Shown here: piece by piece, positions 35,040 through 46,159 of the stretch
Layout of the letters: the number at the start of each line of letters is the position of its first letter
Position numbering within the stretch: the first letter of the stretch is position 1
Assembly: GCA_003255025.1 (NCBI GenBank)
Contig: QANY01005049.1
Coordinates: 62,001 to 126,000 of the forward strand
DNA: 64,000 nt
From: Datisca glomerata
Lineage: Eukaryota; Streptophyta; Magnoliopsida; Cucurbitales; Datiscaceae
Direction: 5' to 3'
Position numbers and translations under genes: made by a program
The notes under the pieces: model-generated
The model's database searches: none
The model's input: the letters and a program-made list of their open reading frames with translations, nothing else
Told to the model about the DNA's origin: nothing

Positions 35040-36400
35040 ATTTCGAGTAATAAAGAGCCTACCAGAAGGGTGAAAGCATTTTTACTCTTTATGATCAATA
35101 GAATATCCAAGAAACAAACACAAATCAGAATGAAAAGCAAACTTGTGAGCATTATATGGTTTTAAGTATGGAAAGCATGCACATCCAAAGATTCTTAAGG
35201 TGTTATAATCTGGTATTTTATGTAAAGGGTTTGGAAAAGGCTTTTAAAACCAAGAATTTGGTAGGCATTCTTTTTTATGAGATATATGGCTGTTTGAAAG
35301 GATTCCCACCAAAAATCAAAAGCCATATTTGCTTGAGCTAAAAGTGTCAAACCTGTTTCTACAAAGATGCCTATGCTTCCTTTCAATTTTCTCATTTTGT
35401 TGGTGTGTATGGGGGCATGGATGTCTAAATTTAATTCCCTGTGATTGAAGAAACTTAACAAAAGGTTTGAATTCTCCCCCAAAGTCTGATTGTACTGTCT
35501 TGATAGTGCACTCAAATTATTTTTCAACTAAGCTCTTGAATATAATGAATGTATTTAGAGTTTCATATTCGAGCTTAAAGGGATATACCCAAGAATATCT
35601 ACTAAATTCATCAAGGAAGCACACATAATATCTATAGCCTTGTTTAGAATTTAAAGGTGATGAACCCCAAAGATCTGCATGAATTAGTTCAAGAGATTTA
35701 GAGGTTTTAGAAACTGCATTGGAAAAGGTAAGGCATGACACTTTCCCTTTTTACATGTTGTACAGAAATTGGGAGGTTGTTTAGGAATAAGAAGATTATT
35801 AGATTCTAACACCTTACATAAAATTATATATGTGGGATGCCCTGATTGTTTATGCCATATATCATATAGTTTTAGCTTATTTTCAGTACATATGCTCATA
35901 TTATGCTTGTTTTGTGCAGATTGAAAGGAATTCTAAGAAACATAAGAAATATCAGGACAAAAGCTTGTGTTTAAAGCCAAACTTGTATTACTTGCATCAT
36001 TATTACAAGAAGATGAAACGCTACATGATGCAAGACTTTTAGTATAAGAAGAATTAACAAGAGGCAAATTATAAGAATTTGAAACATTCAACATAGAACC
36101 AGGTTTAACAAGTTTATTGCAGCAAGCTTTTTGACAGACTCTAGGACTATTATTTTGTATGAGGTAAGCAAACATATTTGATTTTCCATCTTTAAGAATT
36201 GTCAGCAAGTACAGACCATCTCTAAGGATTCCCTCTAGTAGGATTATTCTCATTTGCTTGTCCTTCACATAACAAATGTTAGAATGAAACTCAATGAAAA
36301 TATCATTATTAGTAGTCAATTTTGAAACACTAACCAAGTTCTTTTTTATTTCAGGCACTCTTAGTAAAGACTTCAGTTTTAAATTTTGTTTAGGAGATCA
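35040..36400 (-). pseudogene. Copia-2 GAG-pre-integrase and integrase remnant
   Basis: On the minus strand, IKKNLVSVSKLTTNND (36355-36300) leads into a pre-integrase block with KLYDIWHKQSGHPT (35875-35830) and a degraded zinc-binding CTTCKKGKC (35765-35740). The integrase core starts with LELIHADLWG (about 35690-35660) and RYYVCFLDEFSRYSWVYPF. The segment near 35480 reads DFGGEFKPF in a shifted frame. Several frameshifts separate these blocks. Confidence 0.9.
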
Positions 36401-37640
36401 CTTAGTAGGCAAAAGGGATGAACCAACATGTGAAACTGTTAAGGTCTTACCATTTCCCATTGCAAGTCGTTCACTCCTAGTGTACTCTTGTGCTAGACTT
36501 AGGTTACTCAGGTCTGATGTGACATGGTTTGTGACTGTACTGTCAAAATACCGTGCCATGTCACATACTGATTCAGGTGAGGCAACATAGGCTGAAGGAG
36601 AAGCAAAATAAGCTGCAAGAGAAGAAGAGCTCCCAACAATCTGTGAATTTTGGCCTCTAAACTAAATAAATTGAGCATTATTCCTATTCTGGCTCTGAAA
36701 AGCCACATTTTCTCCTTGAAAGTTCCTCTCAAACCTGTAGTAGCAAACATTAGCATCATGACCAATCTTGCCACAGACTTGGTAAGTCAGCGTATTGTTG
36801 TTTCTTCCACTAATACCTATTCTTGCTTGAAAACCACCTCTATTTGAGTGATTATGGAAAGAATCACCTTTGCCAGAATTCCTATTAAAATTGCTGAAGT
36901 TATTTTGAAAAGAACCATTTGAATTTCCACCTTTCTTGAAACTGAAACCATTATTTTCAGTGAGTATATTGGCACTTATCTTACTCAAGCTCTCATCTTC
37001 ACTGATTTGCTTCTCAAGCATGCTTTCATGACACATGAGAAGAGATTGCACTTCCTCCATATCCAAATTTTCATTCCTTGACGTGACATTTACTACTACA
37101 TAGTCAAATTCTGACCTTAATCCATTCAAAACATACAAAATCAGTTCTTGTTCACTTACAGGTTGCCAACCACAACTAAGCTATCAGCAATCTTTCTTAC
37201 TTTCTCACAGAAATCTGTCACAGATGAATTTGTTTCCGTGCTCGAGATTGGCTTGTAAAATTTCTTTCCAAATAACTCCAAACTTTAGAAGAAGAAATAT
37301 ATTGAGTGATTGTACCTAGAACTGCTTTTGACATAGAAGTTCTCAACTAACTTAAGAGAAGTTGATCCTTCCTAATCCAGATACCATATTCAGGATCAAT
37401 TTATCCAATTGCAAGCTTCTTGATCGATTTTTCTTCATTTCTAAACACTATTCCATCTACTCCATGTCCGATAATTGGTGGAATTACCTGTGATTTCCAG
37501 AGGATATAATTTCCTCTATCTAGTTTAACTGATAGGGAACTGCATAACGTGTTTGAGAGGAAACCTTGCAGATTTGACGAGCTGCTAGTTGCATTTCTCG
37601 CTGTTGAATTATTTTCTATGTTAATAGTAGTAGACGTTTG
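36400..37640 (-). pseudogene. Copia-2 gag and protease remnant
   Basis: A 158-codon minus-strand frame (37138-36662) carries LDMEEVQSLLMCHESMLEKQ, a Gly/Asn/Phe-rich tail, and a zinc knuckle at about 36790-36745 whose first Cys is Tyr (YQVCGKIGHDANVC). The region from 37138 to 37500 resembles the N-terminal gag but has stops. At about 36560-36500 the protease site reads YFDSTVTNHVTSDL, so the catalytic Asp-Ser-Gly has become Asp-Ser-Thr. Non-functional. Confidence 0.88.
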
Positions 37641-37958
37641 TCTTATATAAAGAGAGATGAGAGACTAAGAAACGAAGAACAAAGCTCGAGAAATAGAGAA
37701 AAAGAAAGTGTACTAAATTCTTCAAAACTTCATTAACCTTTGTGAATTAAGTACAATATTTAAAGACTTCCTTTGCTAACTAATTCAGCTAACAATAATT
37801 CTAACTTCATAACTAGACTAACAACTTAATTAATCAATGTAAGAGTATTACAAAATTGACATTAATAGCTAACTGTTGAAGATGTTTGTTGCCCATCTGA
37901 TATGGGATCCAAGTCAATAAGTTGAGAGTGATTATATGGCTGATTATACGCCTTAATA
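37639..37958 (-). repeat. Copia-2 5' LTR
   Basis: This 320-base LTR pairs with 32739-33051. Shared text includes GAGAGACTAAGAAACGAAG and GACTTCCTTTGCTAACTAA. It has a TATATAAGACA end on the minus strand, where the other LTR has TTTTACA. Confidence 0.92.
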
Positions 37959-38109
37959 ATCTCCAGATTATGCATGACGTGTTCAAATTTCTTTTAATCT
38001 GCAATAATTTAACACTAAATATGAGAAAATTACCTTTTTTTTAGATTTAAAATTTATTGTATAATTTTAAAATTCTCCGATATATGCAAACCAAATGCTA
38101 TTCTACTAG

Positions 38110-39000
38110 TTTCTCAAAGAGATGGAATACCTTTCTCAAATCATCACAACCAAACCCAATCATCAATTGAAATTCTTCAATTTTGTAATTGAACCAAATC
38201 AATCCATCAATTGAACCAAACTAAAATTCACTGAATTGATCTAGAATTTGTCAATTCTATAATCGAATAATACTAATATTCATCAGTAGATGATCAAAAG
38301 AAACCAAAATTTGTCAATTTTATAATCAAACAAAATATAGATTGTCAATTTTATAATTTAATATCAAACTAAAATTTATTAATTTTCAATCGAACCAAAT
38401 GGAATCATCAATTAATAAGCAAACTGAAATTCATCAATCTTATAATCATACGTAACTAAAATTCATCAATTTTATAATAAAAAATTAGTAAATTTCTTCA
38501 TGTTATAATCGAATAACACTAAAATTCATCAATTTTATGATCAAACGGAATCAAAATTTATCAATTTTGCTATCAAGCTAACCTAAATCATCAACTTTAT
38601 GGTCAAATAGTCAAAACTGAATTCATCAATTTTATAATTGAATGAAACCTAAAATTCATGAAATTTACAATCGAACTAAATAAAATTATCAATTGAATAA
38701 CTAAATTAAAATTTATTATTTTATAATCGATTCAAATCAAATTTCAACATCAAATGATACTAAGTTTCTTCAATATCATAATCAAACACAACTGAATTTT
38801 GTCAATTTTACAAGCGAATCATGATCGCCAATTTTATAATTCAATAATCAAATTAAAATTTATCAATTTACAAGTTAATCAACCCGAATCATCAATCTTA
38901 GAATCATCATTTAGTAATCGAACCAAACAAATATTCATCAATTTTGAAATCGTACCAAATTCATTAATTTTATACTCGAATCTCAAGTTATTCTAATTCC
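38110..39000. repeat. Degenerate ATTCATCAATTTTATAATCGA repeat, copy 2
   Basis: This is the homologue of 31270-31800, following the Helitron end. Beyond about 38780 the repeat continues without a counterpart in copy 1, which defines the duplication edge. Confidence 0.75.
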
Positions 39001-39234
39001 TCCATCTCTTCGTAGTCATTTTACTATGCGAACAAATATTAAGAGATTAAAAAATGACATTGGAAATTCAAAAAGTAACAGGTAATAGATAGCCCGTGGA
39101 TTACTCATACCTTAAAGAGTATTACTCATGCCCTCCATCTTATTTATAATGGTTATGGGGGTAAATGAATATTAAAAATAATGTGCAGTGTGGAATGGGT
39201 AAATCCATATCCGCATTATACTTACCAATTGACA

Positions 39235-39650
39235 TTCTAATAAAGAAAGCAAAGGGAAATCGGAGGAGTTAGAGCAGGGAACAATAGGCATCCCCGCCTG
39301 GAAAACAAAGAGTAGAGTAAGGCGAAGGACCTGACGCAACTCTACTACCGCCTTTCCTACCAAAAAGCTAACCCAACCGAAGGAAATGCCTTCGCTCGGA
39401 TGTTCCCCTAACCCAACCCGGGAACGGACTGGAGGGAACCACAGCATGGGGAATGTCCGCGTCTCGTCGCAAGGCTCATTTTGAGTTGTGGGTCATAGGG
39501 CGGGCAGCTTTATCTGATCAAGGGCCGGGGCACAAGGGTCCTGGTACTATCCAGGTGCGAAGAACCCCGGGGGTGACTGCAATGAGCAGAAATCTCACTC
39601 ACCGGCCTAAACGACGAGCAAACACTCGAACGTGAGAGCAAGTGATCACC
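39235..39650. other. GC-rich island, probable mitochondrial DNA insertion (NUMT)
   Basis: About 415 bases are clearly richer in G and C than everything around. They include text familiar from plant mitochondrial intergenic DNA, for example GGGCGGGCAGCTTTATCTGA and AAGAACCCCGGGGGTGACTG. The edges are sharp on both sides. A plus frame (39453-39635) and a minus frame (39172-39447) exist but have no recognised product. The mitochondrial origin is inferred from composition and recollection of such sequences, not from a search. Confidence 0.6.
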
Positions 39651-41229
39651 CAATGATATTATAAGGTCGATTTATCTTATTAGAAGTCTAAAATGTGTAT
39701 ATGTAGTTATAGTCATCAGTTTCTTTAGATTGCTTCGGGATTAATCGAAATTACTCACCTTCTGTTCATGGAGCACTTAATTTTTCATTAATTTATTTTA
39801 TTCATTAATCATAAGAATATCTTCACTGTTTTCATTTTTCTAGGCCTAGAAAATCCATTATTCTCTGCCACATTTGAACTTTTTAATATTAGATTGACAG
39901 ATTTTTGTATGAAACTATTTTCATCTCCTATAAATTAAGCTCATACTTTTTAATTACTTGCAATTATACATCGTATCTAGATTTTAATGGATTTATGTTA
40001 TTTAGGTCAGTATTGACATATTGAAACTATTTTCATCTCCTATAAAAAATTATAACTTCTTACATATTTTTTTCTGATTTATACGAGTTAATTTTATAAT
40101 ACATATTAACCTTCTCACCGAGCAAGAGTTGTTGTTTTTTTACAATTCATGTTTTAATGTAGAAATTCATTAAACTATATGTTACAATTCATATAGTTTT
40201 TTTACAAACTATATGTTACAATTCATATGACATTTTAGTGTAGAAATTCATGTTTTAATTAGATAAAATTAAACAAAGAAAATTATTTTCTAAAGTGATT
40301 AAACATTATTTTTTTTAACACGTGCAACGCAGGTAACGGATTAGTTTGATAAAATTTAATTTAATGTTATACTTACTAGCAAATGACACTAAACCCCCTA
40401 ACCTAAGGAGTAGTTGCAGTTTAGTCCAAAATACATCTAAATCAATTAAATCATATGCTTTATTTTTAATCACACGATCTAAAAATAACATTATGTTTCA
40501 ATAACTACGTACCAGAAGCAATAATGTGGTACACATGCTTATGATCATAAAATAAAACTGAAAGCATTTATTTTTAATTTTTTTGTATGAAGCTTTACTA
40601 AATTAAAATTGAAAAAAATATATTCTAATCGAAACAAGAAATTTAATATGATGAGATATACAGTCTAGTACAATAATTTAGCCGCACCATATCAAAAACT
40701 CATTAACGAATAGAGAGGAAAATGAGAGCTAAATGAGAAATAGTTCGTCGATAACTCATTCAAATGAATTTTCACGGCCACCACCCGAAATTAATTAGTT
40801 TGTCTGATTGGTACAAACATGAATAATACATGTGTCATGTTTCGTTTTGTGGATGCATTGCTTTATTTTTTTCAACCGAGGGGGCATATTGGGATACAAC
40901 GCATATGTAATATATTATTGTAAGTCCTAAAATTTGCCTATAACAACAAGGATATATAATACAAAATAATTCCGACATGGTCAAACATTCCACAAGCTAT
41001 TACTGGACATTATTTATTTTCTCTGCCAAATGATTAACAAAGGAAGATATTGCTTTTTTTTTTTTAAATTCCCTTATGACATTCTTCCTATACCGAAGTC
41101 AAATGGTTAATAAGTGAAAGTGTCTGTTTCAGAACTTGTTAAGAGAATATATGACATTCTTTTGAGAGAAACGGTTTTAAAACTTCTCTAATCCTAGTAC
41201 TTGTCTGCACGACAATTTTTTTATGATAG
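39651..41229. other. AT-rich DNA upstream of the intact gene
   Basis: TGAAACTATTTTCATCTCCT occurs twice (about 39909 and 40023), and a segment around AAACTATATGTTACAATTCA is repeated at 40172 and 40207. At about 40317 the text ACACGTGCAACGCAGGTAACGG ending TTAG resembles a worn Helitron 3' end. No gene frame was recognised. Confidence 0.45.
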
Positions 41230-41237
41230 TTTTCTTC

Positions 41238-41243
41238 TATAAG
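41238..41243 (+). promoter_or_regulatory. Possible TATA element of the 41302-41871 gene
   Basis: TATAAG stands 64 bases before the ATG, which would leave a leader of about 30-35 bases. A second candidate, TATAAA at 41267-41272, is close to the ATG. Neither is strong evidence. Confidence 0.3.
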
Positions 41244-41301
41244 AAGAAGAAGTTTACTTAGTGAGATATAAACACAATAAAGGATATAATTTTGATACAC
41301 C

Positions 41302-41871
41302 ATGGCTGTTGATAGCAATCCAAATTTAATCCAAGAAAAGATAAAGGAATTGAAACAACAGAAAAAGGAATTGAAAAAAATTGCGAGAGATCAAGAAGGG
41401 CATATCAATCATCTTCAATCAACTGCTTTCCAACTAGCAAATTACTACTTCGTCTTTCAAGGAGTTATCTTGACGATTGTAAGCAACAGGCAATCCGCTT
41501 TTGGGTGCTCGGCCCGTTGGGTGCTTACCACCGTCTCTGCGTTAGCAATTATGCTCAACTTATCTGCGTTTGTCATCATTGGTTTAAAGTACAATCAAAC
41601 GATAAAAATCCGAGACGGGAACTGGATCTTGATCGACAAATATGAAGCAAAGATAAATAAATGTAAAGGTAGGTTATATAATGGAGCATATCCAGCAAAT
41701 GTTGAAGAAGATGATGGTGAAACATCTTCTAGGAATGTTCTTCAACATGAGAACTATAAACGTAATATAGGTATAGTTGTTTGTGCAGGTCTGTTTGTGT
41801 CGTTTGCAGTATTTGTGATAGTGTGTTGTTGGGTGATTCCCTGCAAAAAGAGTCATTGTCACAACTTTTGA
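41302..41871 (+). CDS. Uncharacterised plant membrane protein with N-terminal coiled coil
   Basis: This is the only intact, host-like ORF in the window: 189 codons, no intron, ATG in the strong context ACACCATGGCT, stop TGA at 41869-41871. Residues 8-32 are Lys/Glu-rich with heptad-like spacing (LIQEKIKELKQQKKELKKIA), suggesting a coiled coil. Hydrophobic stretches lie at about 41-60 (with NYYFVFQGVIL), 73-96 and 156-179, so two or three membrane spans are likely. The segment 100-153 is polar and acidic, and the tail is Cys/His-rich. No signal peptide is seen. The organisation resembles a plant-specific group of small single-exon membrane proteins of unknown function; I cannot name it. Location and role are unknown, and no partner is suggested by neighbours, which are transposons. 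Confidence 0.8.
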   Translation: MAVDSNPNLIQEKIKELKQQKKELKKIARDQEGHINHLQSTAFQLANYYFVFQGVILTIVSNRQSAFGCSARWVLTTVSALAIMLNLSAFVIIGLKYNQTIKIRDGNWILIDKYEAKINKCKGRLYNGAYPANVEEDDGETSSRNVLQHENYKRNIGIVVCAGLFVSFAVFVIVCCWVIPCKKSHCHNF

Positions 41872-41942
41872 CTATATATGCGGTGTTGAGCATTATACAC
41901 GCGAAATAGAATGGCGATTATGAAAGAACAAAAGCTTAGCGG

Positions 41943-41948
41943 AATAAA
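41943..41948 (+). terminator. Possible polyadenylation signal of the 41302-41871 gene
   Basis: AATAAA lies 72 bases past the stop codon, a typical distance for a plant near-upstream element. Confidence 0.4.
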
Positions 41949-42508
41949 TTTACGAAGACGATATAGTCCATCTTTTTAACACTTGATCATGAATTAATTG
42001 TTTGGTTGGTTTATCATTTTTTTGTTTTGGAATACAAAAGAACTACCTAAAAAAAAGTTATCAAATGCATATTCTTCATATGACTAAGGCTATTAACCCA
42101 ACTAATCATGATGAGACTTTACATTCATGTGATATGGTATTCGATTTCCACATTCATGTGATATGAGATTGGATTTTCGCATTCATTCATTTCACAATGA
42201 CAAAAAAAAATGCACATTCCATTTTAACTCTGAAAACTACTCACTCAAATATAATTCTACCAAACACTTTTTCATATATCAAATCATTAAAAAACAACAT
42301 GTTTTCATTGTTTTAACTTTTTTCCTAAAACTGATTCTTTCTTTAAGGAGAGGTAGGGGAGTAACTCTTATTCTATCATATTTAAAAAAAAAAGAAGAAT
42401 GATCACGAAAAAGTGTTGGTTTAAGAAGTGCACATGAAAAATTCCTTATCATATCTTGGGGGTGAAGATGTTTGTTAAACCACGGCGTTGTTGTTCAAGG
42501 ACTCCAAT
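41949..42508. other. Non-coding stretch downstream of the intact gene
   Basis: It is AT-rich, with a short direct repeat of ATTCATGTGATATG (about 42123 and 42151). A plus frame at 42163-42402 is low-complexity and not supported as a gene. Confidence 0.45.
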
Positions 42509-42658
42509 CACTACAAGAGAAACTATACCGACGGCTACTTTTTTTACCTTTTGCCATGGTTTTGAACCGTTGCAAAACCTATTGCGTGGGTTGGTCACCC
42601 GTCACCAAAGGACCAGTTGCAATAGCTATTACGACGCTGTTTCAATTGTCAGAGATGT

Positions 42659-44481
42659 TGGAACCGATTGGTTTTAAAATTAATTAAAAATAAGTTTCAA
42701 CCACGAACGATTTCTAGACGGAATATCAAAAAAATTTCCAATTAACTTATTTAACCAAATTAAGTAACTTAAAATAAAAAAATGTACGATTATGCATATA
42801 TGACATTAAACGAGAAGATAACGTTAGAAACATTTTTTCACATATATTTTGTATTGGAGAATTTCAGAACTGACGGAATTCCTTCAAGCGTTTTTCGTGT
42901 TCTTCAAGCTTTACAATCCAAATCACGCACTTCAACTCTAAGAACGATTTACGAATTTCGTTCACCAACAAGCACCCGTTAATTTCATAAATATATCTCA
43001 CGAGAATTTTGTGTAGGAATTTGAGTGTGGGCTTTCAAAACGATTGAAGAAGAAATCAAATTGCTATTAAATATTGATAAAATGTAAATTTTGATATATA
43101 TAAATATACCAATATATTTTTAAATTTTCAAAAATTCACCCCATATATTCATAATTGCCGAAAATTATAATATTCTCTAGAGATTTGAGTTGTATCGAGA
43201 TTCATCAATCCAATTGATAAATTAATGGATCATTATCAATTAATTAATTTATTTTTTATTTACTAATTATCCGATAATTAGAAAATAATAAACTAATTAA
43301 TTCAAGTACATATAATCACATATAACTAATTAAGTGACATCACCCATCACATATAGGTGTAGGAAGTATACATTGGTACGAAAACACATTTTGATCTAAT
43401 TTACTTCATTTCTCTATTCATGTTCTCATGAGCTATTTCTGAGACCGAACGGACCCATATGAACAAAGCCAAGAATTCAAATACCCGGTGAATTTATCTC
43501 CAAAAATTCTAGACCTATTTAATCCTGACATTGTACGATTCCACTATAAGTTCGATGCCGAATCAATTATCGATTCATGCGTGCTACGTTTTCTGTTGCT
43601 GTGACTAAACCCTTTTATTTTCATGGTCCACAGAATTGTTTTAACATAATATCCATCGTGAATAACACTAACAAGAGCGGAATATAAAATTACCGTTTTA
43701 CCCATCCCGTTATTATTTCTTTAAGTCCTTTATTGACTGTGAATAAGAAAGACATAATAGTGAATTGTCTCGTACAATTCACAATGCTTAATCAATGACT
43801 CAATTCATTGAATACCTGACCAGATTAATTTATTCACACACTCATCCATAAAGCATAAGGTGATATTGTTATTTTCACAATTGAACCACGAATTTATATA
43901 TCTGTGAATCACTTAACTCCAACTTAATTGAATTACAATCTCAACAGTCGAGGTATTGCCCGCTAATTTGAACTCACTCATTTGACCTATCAAAGATTGC
44001 AACTATCTAAGTCAAGCTACGTATTCACCTCAAGATTAAAGTAATTACGAAAATACAATTAAGGTGTAACAATTATATTTAGAGCTTGGTAAACGGTCTT
44101 GGGCTCTAAAATGATTTGTTATCGGTCTATTCAACATATTCATAACATGTCTGGGTTAACTGTTTTAGTCTCCACTCTCATGCCCCAAAACTGGTATCCA
44201 ATGGTTCAACCTAACAGTCGTAATCGGATACGATTGCCCAGTAGATCCTAAGACTGCGGATATCATTTTTAACTTTCTCAGAAGAGTTCGTCTGAAGACG
44301 CATCTGTCTTTACTCTTCATTCATTGATGAAAGATCCTGAAGTTGAGTAATTTGTGAACACACTTTAATTTAAAATAAGACTTTCAATGTATTCATAAGA
44401 ATTCAATAATACTAATGCTTGAGAAATAACTAAATACAAATAAATAGTTATTACACTCTACTTCATGGACATATTCCAACA
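42659..44481 (-). repeat. Copia-3 3' LTR
   Basis: 1823 bases, pairing with 49620-51482. Shared text includes TTTATTGACTGTGAATAAG and GAGGTATTGCCCGC. By eye the two agree at about nine bases in ten with some indels. It contains no coding frame. Confidence 0.9.
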
Positions 44482-44599
44482 ATCTCCCACTAGGACTAAA
44501 GTAGATATGTACATTCTCTTATCCCTAAGCACTCCAGATGATCATAAAAAACTCAAATGCTTAAAGACTTCATGAATAGATCTGCCAAGTTATTGACCG

Positions 44600-46080
44600 T
44601 CAAAATATGTGTAACCACAACGTCTCCACAGTAAATAATTTCTCTAATTAGGTGATATTTACATTATATATGTTTGGATCTTTAATGGCTTCTAGGTTCC
44701 TTAGAATTTGGTACATCCCCATTGTTATCATAATAAAGTGTCATGGGCTTGTTAGCGTCTAGGGTAACTTCCAGAGTTTTTAAAACTTCCTAAGCTGCCA
44801 TATATTCAGCTTCCATGGTAGAATCGTTACTGCAAGATTGCTTGATACTTCTCCACACAACTGCTCCACCGTTCAGGATGAACACCGATCCTGAAGTGGA
44901 CCTCCTAAAATCCTTGTCTGCTTGAAAATCGAAATCAGTATACCCCGTCATATTCAGGTTAGTACTTGGATACACATGCATGTAGTTCCATTTTCTTCTT
45001 AGATACTTAATGATATGCTTGACGGAATTTCAATGCTCAATTTCAAGATTAGATTGGAAACGCATACATGAGACTTCCTACGACTGAGGCATATGAAATC
45101 TTTCTTATGTTTTCCTCTTCTTGAGGAGTCTTGGGAGACTGCTCCTTGGAAAAAGGTGACTCCATGTCTAAAAGGAAGAAATCATTTCTTAGATTTTTAC
45201 ATACTAAAGAGATCCAACACCTTATCGATATAATATGCTTGACACAATTCCAATTGTCTGTTCTTCCTATCTCAAAAGTTCTGAATACCTAAGATAAATG
45301 AAGCTTCTCCAAGATTCTTCATATCAAATTTCTTTGCAAGCCAAATCTCGACATCATATAATTTTCCTACATCATTCCAAATGAGTAGAATATCATCTAC
45401 GTACAAGACTAGAAAAATCACCTTCCTTTTCTGTATCAGCTTATACACACAAAGATTCATCCACTAACTGTTTAAAACCATAGTTTTAAACAGTTTCATT
45501 GAATCTAATATTCCATGATCGTGACTCTTGCTTAAGTCCATAAATGAACTTCTGCAATTCGTAAACTTTGCCCTCTTGGTCATTCTCGATGAACCCATCT
45601 GGTTGAGCCATTTAAATGCGCTCATCAAGATTCTCATTCAGAAAAGCAGTCTTGATATCCATTTTTCAGATTTCATAATCATGGGCTGCAGTAATGAACA
45701 CAAGGATTCGGATGAATTTAAGCATGGCCACCGACAAGAAGGTATCCTTGTAATTTATACCTTCATTTTTGAGTGTAGCCCTTGGCTACTATTATAATTT
45801 TGAATGTCTCTACATTCCCACCCGGACCACTTTTCTTCTTATAGATCTATCTACATCCTACAGGTTTTACCCCTTCAGGAGGATCTACAAGCTTCTGGAC
45901 TCCCTTCGAGTACATCGAATGTATCTCAACGTTCATGGCTTCTTGCCATAAATTTACTTCGGGACCTGCCATAGCTTCTAAGTAGGAGACAGGTTCATCA
46001 AGGTCCTTATCTAAGATAGTTGTCAAAGCTTCTCCATAGGACATATACCTCCCAAGTTGTCTCACAACCCTCCCACTACG
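44600..46080 (-). pseudogene. Copia-3 reverse transcriptase and RNase H remnant
   Basis: On the minus strand reverse transcriptase starts with DEPVSYLEAMAGPEVNLWQE and DPPEGVKPVGCR (46000-45850). The catalytic block VLYVDDILLIWND lies at 45405-45365, followed by LGEASFILGIQ. RNase H carries GYTDFDFQADKDFRRSTSGS and STMEAEYMAA (44945-44790). At least three frameshifts or stops lie between these blocks. Confidence 0.92.
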
Positions 46081-46159
46081 TCAAGGCTCCATTATTGAAT
46101 CAGAAATAATTTCTGTTTGAGGAGTCAGTGTCCTCTCACTCAATATTTCCTCTAACATA

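Larger units (their letters stand above)
32739..37958 (-). mobile_element. Copia-2: complete but inactive Ty1/copia element
   Basis: It is bounded by LTRs at 32739-33051 and 37639-37958 with 5-bp target repeats ATCTC at 32734-32738 and 37959-37963. On the minus strand the order is 5' LTR, gag, protease, integrase, reverse transcriptase, RNase H, purine tract and 3' LTR. The length is 5.2 kb. The LTRs are similar at roughly nine bases in ten by eye, with small indels. A standard initiator-Met primer site was not found after the 5' LTR. All ORFs carry stops or frameshifts. Confidence 0.95.
32199..38109 (+). mobile_element. Helitron copy 2, interrupted by Copia-2
   Basis: The 5' end TCTTTACTATATTAAAAGG follows an A; the 3' end CTAG at 38106-38109 precedes a T. 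Subtracting Copia-2 and one target repeat leaves about 686 bases, against 688 for copy 1, so the two halves belong to one element. The hairpin near the 3' end is more degraded than in copy 1. Confidence 0.82.
31831..38780. repeat. Segmental tandem duplication, copy 2, interrupted by Copia-2
   Basis: It starts with GGAAGGAAGAAATGTGTAG, matching 29720 onward, and follows the same order as copy 1. Without the 5.2-kb Copia-2 it is about 1.7-2 kb. It differs from copy 1 at scattered sites, so the duplication is not recent. Confidence 0.85.

Noticed and set aside
39172..39635. 91- and 60-codon frames in the GC-rich island
   Set aside because: GC-rich DNA has fewer stops by chance; the island looks like organelle intergenic sequence, not a gene.
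40310..40345. Possible Helitron 3' end (ACACGTGCAACGCAGGT...TTAG)
   Set aside because: The terminus is TTAG, not CTRR, and no matching 5' end was found, so it is only mentioned in the region note.
42163..42982. Several plus-strand frames right of the intact gene
   Set aside because: They overlap the CACTA end and the Copia-3 LTR and have no domains.
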